From: JBAXGW01 sp037139195
Lineage (GTDB): Bacteria > Bacteroidota > Bacteroidia > Bacteroidales > JAHJDW01
Assembly (NCBI GenBank): GCA_037139195.1
Contig: JBAXGW010000034.1
Coordinates: forward strand, 1 to 45,583
Length of the DNA: 45,583 bases
Direction of reading: 5' to 3'
Every line of letters starts with the position of its first letter. The stretch's first letter is position 1. A program made the position numbers and the translations under genes. Of this stretch, positions 35,098 through 42,237 are shown piece by piece. The notes under the pieces were generated by a model that had not been told where the DNA came from, ran no database searches, and was given only the letters and a program-made list of their open reading frames with translations.

Positions 35098-35128
35098 CAA
35101 ATATAAAAATGTTATTTGGATTTACAAA
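35098..35128 (-). promoter_or_regulatory. Promoter of tRNA-Leu
   Basis: The minus strand reads TTTG (35128-35125), a 19-nt spacer and TATATTTG (35105-35098), an exact consensus, 11 nt before the mature tRNA 5' end. Confidence 0.88.
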
Positions 35129-35194
35129 ATTATTTACGTGTTTTTTAAATTAATATTTTTTTATGCAAAATTTTCGCAACCAAATAAAACAATA

Positions 35195-36655
35195 TTAATG
35201 AGGGTTATTGAAATTATCTCTTGCATTATCACCCCACGACCTGTCTCTTTCTCCTTTATCATCAATATTTTGCATTGGGTTATTTCTTTTTTTCAATTTC
35301 AATTCCCACGACTGATCATACATTTCCCCATAAGCATCTGAATGTAGTAATGGATAATCATTTGTTGCTAAGTCTGGATTATAAAAAATAAATTTTCTAT
35401 TTGATTGATTTTTCAATTTATAATAATGCCATATTTCATACGGATAGGCACTTGGATCGCTCTTTTCTTCAGTAATAGAATTTGGAGGTCCGTATCTTAG
35501 ATAGATTCTACCCCTATCACTAGTGTATCCCTTTTTAATTCTAGTGCTATAAGAACGGTTTACTTTTTGAACCTCTAAATTATATACCAACCATGCTTTC
35601 TCTGGATTATCACTTCTCATTTCCCAAAAATGAAGCATAGTTTTCCTCATCAGATTAATATCTTTTGACTTAACTTGGTTATTAATAAATTTCTCTTCTT
35701 GATTAGTTGCAATTGGAATCAGCGAATACAAACAATCTATCAAAGTATCTTTTGTTAGCATTCTGTCTACAAATGTATTTTCAGTTACAAGGCTAGCAAT
35801 ATCTGATATTTCATTCTGAAACGATGGATTGCTTCTTTGAAAAAACACATTTTTAGAAGCTGATACATTATTATTTTTATCAATGAGTTCTATACAAAGA
35901 TAGTAATTTCCTGAAGGCAATTTTTCAAGTGGCACTTCAGCTAAAACAACAGCAACTTTTGCTGTAGCTTGTTTTTTTATTTTTGTTAAATCCGAATAAA
36001 TTTTACCAGTTTCATAATTTTTTACGGATGTTTTGATTAAAAATGCTTCATTTGCACCTAAGTTTTTTTCCGAATTGTATATTTCACAATAAAATTTCAA
36101 CTTCGACACATTCTCTGGAAAAAAATCAGAAACATAAGGAATTAAATCCACGCCACTTTTTGACAACTTCGTTGGTTCGGTCGTCTTTTGAAAAGACTCT
36201 ACAAATTGAATATCAGACAATTCCATTTTAGTATCTGACAAATTTATTTCCATCTTTTCTGTTGAAGCAAAGCTTTTTTTAAGATTATTATGATCGGCAA
36301 TTAATATGTCGAAATCATATTTCCCATTTTTCAACGAAAATCTTTGTTGATCAATAAAAGTAAAGTTAATTTTAAGTGTATCATCTACTTCAGGACTTAG
36401 CAAAGTTATTTTTTTAAAATCTTTAACTACTGAATCTTGTCGAAAAATCAAAGTTGCATCAACAGCTCCCTGATATTTTCCATTTGCATTTTTAACGTAT
36501 TTAACAGATTTCCCTACTACTGCCAAATATGTTTCTACAAAAGGCTCGTTGTTGGGTGTATTAAACTGGCAGTAATTTAAATAAGCTTGAAACGATTGAG
36601 CAGCAGCAATATTACAAACCATACATGCAACAATAATAAAAGTATATTTTTTCAT
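35195..36655 (-). CDS. GWxTD domain secreted protein
   Basis: 486 residues with a signal peptide (about 1-19). The N-terminal part is a set of beta-rich segments that look Ig-like (about 20-290). The C-terminal GWxTD-type region has AWLVYNLEVQKVNRSYSTRIKKGYTSDRGRIYLRYGPPNSI and YPYEIWHYYKL, RKFIFYNPDLATNDYPLLHSDAYGE. The family is widespread in Bacteroidota; its role is not established. It is monocistronic, between the two tRNA genes. Confidence 0.88.
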   Translation of the reverse strand: MKKYTFIIVACMVCNIAAAQSFQAYLNYCQFNTPNNEPFVETYLAVVGKSVKYVKNANGKYQGAVDATLIFRQDSVVKDFKKITLLSPEVDDTLKINFTFIDQQRFSLKNGKYDFDILIADHNNLKKSFASTEKMEINLSDTKMELSDIQFVESFQKTTEPTKLSKSGVDLIPYVSDFFPENVSKLKFYCEIYNSEKNLGANEAFLIKTSVKNYETGKIYSDLTKIKKQATAKVAVVLAEVPLEKLPSGNYYLCIELIDKNNNVSASKNVFFQRSNPSFQNEISDIASLVTENTFVDRMLTKDTLIDCLYSLIPIATNQEEKFINNQVKSKDINLMRKTMLHFWEMRSDNPEKAWLVYNLEVQKVNRSYSTRIKKGYTSDRGRIYLRYGPPNSITEEKSDPSAYPYEIWHYYKLKNQSNRKFIFYNPDLATNDYPLLHSDAYGEMYDQSWELKLKKRNNPMQNIDDKGERDRSWGDNARDNFNNPH

Positions 36656-36832
36656 GAAATTTGAAATTTGAAATTATTGTTAAAGGTAAAGCAAAAAATT
36701 ATAAATGCAAATAGAAATCATTTAACGGTATGTTTTAATAAGGCAAAGGTTTTTTGCACTTTTTATTTTACTGATTATTAGAAATTTAAAATAAAATAAA
36801 ATATTTTTTTCACCTAAAATTAAAAAAAGCTA

Positions 36833-36862
36833 TTGTCATTTAAAAAAATGTTCTTACTTTTG
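36833..36862 (+). promoter_or_regulatory. Promoter of tRNA-Ser
   Basis: TTG at 36833-36835, a 19-nt spacer and TACTTTTG at 36855-36862. The -7 box ends only 4 nt before the mature tRNA 5' end at 36867. Confidence 0.85.
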
Positions 36863-36866
36863 CAGC

Positions 36867-36954
36867 GGAGAGTTGGCAGAGTGGTCGATTGCGGTAGTCT
36901 TGAAAACTATTGAGTGTAACAGCTCCGGGGGTTCGAATCCCTCACTCTCCGCCA
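36867..36954 (+). tRNA. tRNA-Ser (anticodon UGA), CCA encoded
   Basis: An 88-nt cloverleaf: acceptor GGAGAGT with ACTCTCC, D arm with GGCAGAGTGG, anticodon loop CTTGAAA with anticodon TGA at 36901-36903, a long variable arm, T arm with GGTTCGAATCC, discriminator G and encoded CCA. The class II variable arm and G discriminator fit serine. Confidence 0.96.
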
Positions 36955-36983
36955 GAGTCAATGCGCACAGACTTTAAAAAACC

Positions 36984-37020
36984 TAAAATCCCTTTAAGTG
37001 TTAAACTTAAAGGGATTTTA
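36984..37020. terminator. Long hairpin terminator between tRNA-Ser and the receptor gene
   Basis: TAAAATCCCTTTAAG (36984-36998) pairs perfectly with CTTAAAGGGATTTTA (37006-37020) over a 7-nt loop. There is no long T-tract, but AT-rich flanks on both sides allow bidirectional termination between convergent genes. Confidence 0.75.
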
Positions 37021-37050
37021 AATTCAAGGAATATTTATTAAATCGCAATT

Positions 37051-39492
37051 TTAAAATCCTCCAACTGGCGCTGCACTTTCAACATTTCTTTGTTGCGTTG
37101 GTCTGAAATTATTCAACCTATAACTCAAACTAAAGGTTACAATTGGAGTTTGTCGATAATAATTGAAATCAGAAGTATACAATTCATTTTTAATATAACG
37201 GTGATAATTGCTAGTTTGGAAAACATCTCGCACGTTAACAGTTGCAAACAACTTACGTTTGAAAAATGATTTCTTCAAGGCAATTCCTGTTTCAAACATT
37301 TTGTCTAATTTCCCTTGCCCATCAAACGAAGGTCCGGTATAACTCATATCTAATTGCAAAGTGAATGTTTTAACTTTAAAAATTGGATTTAAACGTATAT
37401 TCCATGCCGAACCTTTTTGCAATACATTTCTACCCTTAACCAATCCTGAATTTTCGGCATAATAATAACTTCCCGTTGAAATCAAGCTAAACCACTTGTT
37501 AATTTCACTATTACCCATCAATTCAATCCCTGAAGCATCACTTTTCGACAAGTTAACATACGATATTTCAACCCTTCCATTATCTTTAGGCGTATAGCTT
37601 TGAATAATTCCATCAACAGTATGGCGGTAAAATAATCCTGCTGATATTGTAGTTTTTTTAATCTGTTTAGAATAGTTTGCTTCATAAGAATGAATAAACT
37701 CAGGTTTAAGAAAAGGATTTCCCATCATATACACATATTTATCCGAATACATAGGTGTTGGAGTAATTGTCCACTCTTCTGGTCGAGTTACGCGCTTGCT
37801 ATACGAAACTTGCACACTTTGATTTTTTGGAAGCTCTTTCATTAAAAATCCCGAAGGAAAAATATCATAGCGCTTCTGCTTAAATGCACCCATATCATTT
37901 CTCATATCAATCAGCTGATCCATATATTCGCCCCTTGCTCCTACTTTCCAATCGAAAAATTTTGTTTTCCCACTTATTTCTGTGTAAGCAGCATAAATAT
38001 TTCTATGATAATTTAAGTTGTTTGAAAAAACATCATTTTTTATCCATGTTCCAGTAAGCGTATCTAAATCATTAAAAACCTGAACTTCTTCCATTGGCTT
38101 AACATCGGCTTGAATACCTGCTTCGAGCAAATTAGTTTTCCCAAAGGGCAATGTATAATCTATTTTTCCTTGATAATAAAGAGATTTATTATGATCTGTC
38201 ATTTCCCGACCACCAATTCTAGTTAATACGCTTTCTCCATTAACATCTGCTAATTCATCCTTTACGGTTTCTAGTTGGTCTAATTTCATAGGGTTTTCTG
38301 TAATCGAAATAGTAAAAGTGTGATTTGGCTTACTAAATTTATGTTGCCAATAAGCGTTAACATTATGATAAAAACCACCCATTTCCATTTTATTATATGT
38401 AACGCTATTCATTATATTTACATCATTAAAATATGAGAAATGAGTTGAATTATACTCTCTCATCATCCCCCAATAACCATATTGACCCGTCAAACTAAGG
38501 GTATTTGATTTATTCAACGCATACTCTACTGTAATACCAGCATCATAAGGATCAACTACATTTAATCTATCTACCCTTGAAAACAATCGCTGATTACCAG
38601 TATTTAAAAAATTAATTTGTTCTAAATCACTTGTTGCCTTGCCTACATTTTTGTTATATGACCCATTAAAGGTAAACTTCCATTTGTTTTTGTTTACATT
38701 AAAAACAAAATCACTATTATATCTGCCATTAGAGCCTGTTGAAGCATTTATCATCCCCGACGGACCTGCAGCCATTGATTTTTTGCTTATTATATTTATT
38801 ATTCCAGAAGCTCCTTCGGGATCGTACTTAGCCGATGGGTTTGTTATTACTTCAATTTTTTCAATTGCAGATGCTGGAATTTGTTTTAACAAATCGTTTG
38901 CCGAAATAATTTGTGGCTTTCCATCTATCAACACTTTAAAAGCCGAACTTCCACGCAATAAAACGTTTCCTTCCATATCAACCGTAACAGAAGGTACACC
39001 TTTTAGTGCATCAACCGCAGTTCCGCCAGTTGCAGCAATATTTGCATCTACATTTATCACTTTTTTATCAATTCTAAGCTCCACAGCGCTTTTTTCGGTA
39101 GAAACATTCACCTCATTCAAATTACTTACTGCAGCCTCCAATGCTATTTCACCCAAATCAACTTTTTTAGCCTCTTTGGTAATTTGAACACCCTCAATTT
39201 TTTTCTTGTTATAGCCAATAAAATAAATAGCTAAATAATAATCACCATTTGGAATGCCCTCCATTTTAAAAGAACCATCAACACTTGCTACTGCGCCCAT
39301 CACTAGCGTCGAATCGGAAGAATTGTAAATAGCAACATTAGCGTATTCAAGCGGTGCATTACTGCTATTTTCTTTTACTTTGCCAGTAATAACTCCGGTG
39401 CTATTTGGGCTATTACCATCGATTTTTTCAGCCTTTCCATTATTTGATAACAGTAAGGACATTGTTAGAATAGAAATTAATATTGTTTTCAT
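37051..39492 (-). CDS. Outer-membrane beta-barrel receptor with CarboxypepD_reg and plug domains
   Basis: 813 residues with a signal peptide. An N-terminal CarboxypepD_reg-like domain (about 30-112, GVITGKVKENSSNAPLEYANVAIYNSSDSTLVMGAV) precedes a plug domain (about 125-235, VDALKGVPSVTVDMEGNVLLRGSSAFKVLIDGKPQII, IEVITNPSAKYDPEGASGIINIISKK). The rest is the OMP_b-brl_3-type barrel ending TPIVTFSLSYRLNNFRPTQQRN. A TonB box is not clear. Members bind and import, or sense, ligands at the outer membrane. It is divergent from the barrel/AraC genes and no SusD-like partner is present. Confidence 0.92.
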   Translation of the reverse strand: MKTILISILTMSLLLSNNGKAEKIDGNSPNSTGVITGKVKENSSNAPLEYANVAIYNSSDSTLVMGAVASVDGSFKMEGIPNGDYYLAIYFIGYNKKKIEGVQITKEAKKVDLGEIALEAAVSNLNEVNVSTEKSAVELRIDKKVINVDANIAATGGTAVDALKGVPSVTVDMEGNVLLRGSSAFKVLIDGKPQIISANDLLKQIPASAIEKIEVITNPSAKYDPEGASGIINIISKKSMAAGPSGMINASTGSNGRYNSDFVFNVNKNKWKFTFNGSYNKNVGKATSDLEQINFLNTGNQRLFSRVDRLNVVDPYDAGITVEYALNKSNTLSLTGQYGYWGMMREYNSTHFSYFNDVNIMNSVTYNKMEMGGFYHNVNAYWQHKFSKPNHTFTISITENPMKLDQLETVKDELADVNGESVLTRIGGREMTDHNKSLYYQGKIDYTLPFGKTNLLEAGIQADVKPMEEVQVFNDLDTLTGTWIKNDVFSNNLNYHRNIYAAYTEISGKTKFFDWKVGARGEYMDQLIDMRNDMGAFKQKRYDIFPSGFLMKELPKNQSVQVSYSKRVTRPEEWTITPTPMYSDKYVYMMGNPFLKPEFIHSYEANYSKQIKKTTISAGLFYRHTVDGIIQSYTPKDNGRVEISYVNLSKSDASGIELMGNSEINKWFSLISTGSYYYAENSGLVKGRNVLQKGSAWNIRLNPIFKVKTFTLQLDMSYTGPSFDGQGKLDKMFETGIALKKSFFKRKLFATVNVRDVFQTSNYHRYIKNELYTSDFNYYRQTPIVTFSLSYRLNNFRPTQQRNVESAAPVGGF

Positions 39493-39610
39493 AAGTAGTA
39501 GTTTTAAAATACGCTTTCATAATTTATGCCAGCATTTTCAACATGCTATTTATAAGCTTATTAACATCGCATCTTCGCATCATTCAACTTCACACATCGT
39601 ACTATTTTGA

Positions 39611-39630
39611 ATAAAACTGTCCGAAAATGA
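39611..39630 (+). promoter_or_regulatory. Candidate regulatory site, copy 1 (ATAAAACwGTCyGAAAAT)
   Basis: The motif lies in the divergent gap between the receptor (39492, minus) and the barrel/AraC genes (39751, plus). It matches the sequence at 41551-41570 in 16 of its first 18 bases. No regulator is known to bind it; the linked AraC proteins are candidates. Confidence 0.35.
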
Positions 39631-39702
39631 ACTTGCATTTTTAATTTTTGTTAAATTCAACAAACAAATTCAAATTCATTTTTTTTAATCCAAGTAATAC
39701 TA

Positions 39703-39710
39703 TACATTTG
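39703..39710 (+). promoter_or_regulatory. -7 box of the barrel-AraC operon
   Basis: TACATTTG matches TAnnTTTG, 40 nt upstream of the ATG at 39751; a T-rich -33 region (TTTT, 19-nt spacer) precedes it. Confidence 0.6.
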
Positions 39711-39750
39711 CAGCCTTAAGGTTTTTTCGATTGAATAGATTTATTTAATT

Positions 39751-40350
39751 ATGAATAAGCTATTATTTTCTTTAATTGGCATATTTTGCTTTAGCTTATC
39801 GCTGGAGGCAAACGACAGCACATCATTTTTGTCGAAAATCTATCTTCCCTGCAATTGGGGCTTTTCAAATTCAATTAATAACAAATTATCGTCGGGTTTT
39901 TTATTCAAAACAGGAGTAGAATATAGATTGCATAAAGAGGAAGGAATATTTTTTCAATTTAATTTAGATAATCATTCAAGCAAATTCAACCTTAATTTCT
40001 ATCAAACTACGAATGTAAATAATGGCGTCTTGCGTTTCAGCGATTATTCATTGGGAATAGGTCTGCGCTTAGGTAAGAAAAAGCTAAAATCTTATGGATT
40101 AATACAGGGCGGAACAACATTTATTCGCTTTCCAAAAATCAACAATAACCCTGCTATTATTTATGTTGAAGAAAAATCAAAATCAATGCTTGTATTAAAA
40201 TCTTCGCTTGGATTAGAATATTATATTGTTGAAAGTCTGTGTTTTGTTATTGATTTTGGCTATGCTATTATTCCAAAAGAGATGGATTTCTGGGGCAAAC
40301 AATGTCAATTTTATAGCGTATCGCTTGGTTTGACTACAAAACTTTTTTAA
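39751..40350 (+). CDS. Small secreted beta-barrel-like protein
   Basis: 199 residues with a signal peptide (about 1-19, SLIGIFCFSLSLEA). The mature part shows alternating hydrophobic beta-strands ending in aromatic residues (GVEYRLHKEEGIFFQFNL, YSLGIGLRLGKKKL, YGLIQGG, SLGLEYYIVESLCFVIDFGYAI, YSVSLGLTTKLF) with a terminal Phe, which suits an eight-stranded outer-membrane barrel. No specific family is recognised. It ends 10 nt before the seven-TM AraC gene, so the pair should be one operon. Confidence 0.7.
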   Translation: MNKLLFSLIGIFCFSLSLEANDSTSFLSKIYLPCNWGFSNSINNKLSSGFLFKTGVEYRLHKEEGIFFQFNLDNHSSKFNLNFYQTTNVNNGVLRFSDYSLGIGLRLGKKKLKSYGLIQGGTTFIRFPKINNNPAIIYVEEKSKSMLVLKSSLGLEYYIVESLCFVIDFGYAIIPKEMDFWGKQCQFYSVSLGLTTKLF

Positions 40351-40360
40351 ACATAAAAAA

Positions 40361-41506
40361 ATGATTTTAGTACTTAATTTGTTATCAATTCTTAACCTTG
40401 TTTTTTTAGCATTTATTCTTTCATTTAAAAAAAACATCAATAAAGCTGATAGAATATTCGCTCTAATTGCAGTTATTCCAGCTTTTGCTGTATTATTAAA
40501 TTTGTCAATTTATTACAAAATAGATTTTAAATATCAACTTACATTTTATTATATATATCACTTTAATTTGCTTTGGGCTCCATTATTCTACCGCTACGTT
40601 TTATTAAAAATTGGAAAAACCCTTAAACTCAAAGAAATTATTTTTCATTGCATACCTTTTGGAATTTGTCTCATCATCTCCATTCTATCTTCACTAAACA
40701 TCTTGCCTTCAGGCATATCAAGCAAATTTGAAGATAATTTGTTAATCGATTATGTAATTACTGTTCAAATTTTTGTATATCTAGGTTTGATGCTCAACTA
40801 TATCATAAAGTACAAAAGAGCAAAATTAAATTACTTTTCTGACGAATCAAGTATCTCAATAAGATGGATTTACGAAATAATTTTAATATATATCTTTTTT
40901 GGCTTTATGGCTTTTGCACCAATAATTTTCAATTTATCGTTTGAATATTGCATGATTTTGTTGCCAGCTTCTATTCAAGCCTATTTCTTCTTTGTTGTGT
41001 ATAAAGCATTTGGCTCATCAATAATTTTTGAAGCAAAGCCAATAACATTTTCTATTGACAAAGATTTAATTTCATTAGACTATACGGATGATTTACTTAA
41101 TGAAAATAAAGAAGAGATAAGCCCAAAACAATTAAACATAAAAGAAAATCTTGATATTTATCTTGAAGAAAGATACCAAAAAGTGATTGAATACATAGAA
41201 AAGCAAAAACCTTATTTAGAGCCAAAAATTAATTTAACTAAATTAGCGAGTGCACTTGAAGAAAACACACATAATTTATCCTTAACCATCAACCAAAAAT
41301 TTAATATGACGTTCTACGATTTAATTAACTCATATCGAGTTAAAGAAGTACAACGTTTATTGAAGGACAACCAATCAGGAAAACTAACCATAGAATCACT
41401 TGCTTTTGACGCCGGCTTTAATACTCCATCATCGTTTTACCGCGCTTTTAAAAAACACACTCAACAAACTCCTTCGCAATATTTGAAATCTATTCAACAA
41501 AAATAA
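40361..41506 (+). CDS. Membrane-bound AraC family regulator (seven TM helices plus HTH)
   Basis: 381 residues. Seven hydrophobic helices are visible at about 1-22, 30-52, 56-80, 90-110, 130-150, 168-190 and 195-216. A cytoplasmic linker (about 220-275) leads to an AraC-type double HTH (about 277-378: INLTKLASALEENTHNLSLTINQKFNMTFYDLINSYRVKEVQRLL, then IESLAFDAGFNTPSSFYRAFKKHTQQTPSQYLK). The DNA-binding domain thus stays at the inner membrane, or needs release. The ligand is unknown. Its operon partner is a barrel protein, and the divergent receptor may share its regulatory site. Confidence 0.9.
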   Translation: MILVLNLLSILNLVFLAFILSFKKNINKADRIFALIAVIPAFAVLLNLSIYYKIDFKYQLTFYYIYHFNLLWAPLFYRYVLLKIGKTLKLKEIIFHCIPFGICLIISILSSLNILPSGISSKFEDNLLIDYVITVQIFVYLGLMLNYIIKYKRAKLNYFSDESSISIRWIYEIILIYIFFGFMAFAPIIFNLSFEYCMILLPASIQAYFFFVVYKAFGSSIIFEAKPITFSIDKDLISLDYTDDLLNENKEEISPKQLNIKENLDIYLEERYQKVIEYIEKQKPYLEPKINLTKLASALEENTHNLSLTINQKFNMTFYDLINSYRVKEVQRLLKDNQSGKLTIESLAFDAGFNTPSSFYRAFKKHTQQTPSQYLKSIQQK

Positions 41507-41550
41507 TTGCTGAATTACTTATTTTTTTATTGGTTTAGTTTTCCAAAACA

Positions 41551-41570
41551 ATAAAACAGTCTGAAAATAT
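41551..41570 (+). promoter_or_regulatory. Candidate regulatory site, copy 2 (ATAAAACwGTCyGAAAAT)
   Basis: Second copy of the motif at 39611-39630, in the 302-nt gap between the seven-TM AraC gene and the stand-alone HTH gene. The related sequence AACATCTGAAAATTTT at 41751-41766 keeps the TCTGAAAAT core. Confidence 0.35.
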
Positions 41571-41594
41571 TTTTCTTTTTCTCTCCATAAGCTT

Positions 41595-41655
41595 AAACTG
41601 CAAGAACTAGCATTTTAATATGCTGATTTTCAAAACAATATACCTGTTGCAGTTT
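41595..41655. other. Nested hairpin in the AraC-HTH intergenic region
   Basis: AAACTGCAA (41595-41603) pairs perfectly with TTGCAGTTT (41647-41655). Inside it AGCAT (41609-41613) pairs with ATGCT (41620-41624). The gap from 41507 to 41808 has no ORF; besides this structure it holds the motif at 41551 and palindromes at 41728 and 41755. It may be a terminator for the upstream gene or part of a leader RNA. Confidence 0.45.
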
Positions 41656-41727
41656 GCAAAAAACGAGATAATTTCCTTGTATTTATTCGATTATTTTGCA
41701 TGAAACAAAGTAAAAAAAAATTCAATT

Positions 41728-41768
41728 ATCAATAATTGATCGAATTTTTAACATCTGAAAATTTTCAG
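41728..41768. promoter_or_regulatory. Two perfect palindromes upstream of the stand-alone HTH gene
   Basis: ATCAAT-A-ATTGAT (41728-41740) and CTGAAAATTTTCAG (41755-41768) are perfect palindromes 41-80 nt upstream of the ATG at 41809. The second contains the CTGAAAAT core of the linked motif. They are plausible operators; a chance origin is possible in AT-rich DNA. Confidence 0.35.
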
Positions 41769-41808
41769 TACAACTTTATAAAGTAATACAAAAAATACTT
41801 ACTAAATA

Positions 41809-42231
41809 ATGACAAACGAAAACATTAAATACAAAACTTCTCGCCTTTCGGAAGAAAAACTTACCGAATTAGCATTAAGAATTGGCAATTATGTTGAAAC
41901 AAACAAAGTTTATTTAAATCCACTTATACGTATGAATAAGTTGGCTGAAGAATTAAAAATCCAGAATCACATTCTATCGCAGGTAATTAACAGATATTAC
42001 AAAACCAGCTTTTTTGAGTTTATCAACTCTTATAGAATAAAAAAAGCCATTGAACAAATATCAAAAAATACAAATAATAAAATGAAAATTGCATCATTAG
42101 GCTTCTATTGTGGTTTTAATACTCGAACATCTTTTATCAAATCATTTAAAAACCACACAGGAGTTTCGCCCTCAAAATTTAAATTAACAGAAAACAATTC
42201 AAACAATAAAAACCTCAATAATATTAACTAA
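41809..42231 (+). CDS. Stand-alone AraC-type HTH protein
   Basis: 140 residues, consisting of an AraC DNA-binding domain only (about 20-130: LIRMNKLAEELKIQNHILSQVINRYYKTSFFEFINSYRIKKAIEQI, then MKIASLGFYCGFNTRTSFIKSFKNHTGVSPSKFKL). It is clearly related to the C-terminal domain of the seven-TM regulator 300 nt upstream but has no sensor domain or TM helix. It could be a soluble partner, a competitor for the same sites, or a remnant of a duplication; its intact frame and 6-nt distance to the next gene argue for a functional gene. Confidence 0.87.
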   Translation: MTNENIKYKTSRLSEEKLTELALRIGNYVETNKVYLNPLIRMNKLAEELKIQNHILSQVINRYYKTSFFEFINSYRIKKAIEQISKNTNNKMKIASLGFYCGFNTRTSFIKSFKNHTGVSPSKFKLTENNSNNKNLNNIN

Positions 42232-42237
42232 TTAACA

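Noticed and set aside
37051..39492. Polysaccharide utilisation locus (SusC/SusD pair)
   Set aside because: The receptor belongs to the OMP_b-brl type, there is no SusD-like lipoprotein or glycoside hydrolase next to it, and the TonB box is unclear.
38639..39610. Plus-strand ORFs at 38639-39187 and 39380-39610 opposite the receptor gene
   Set aside because: Shadows of the receptor coding sequence and its upstream region without domain or start signals.
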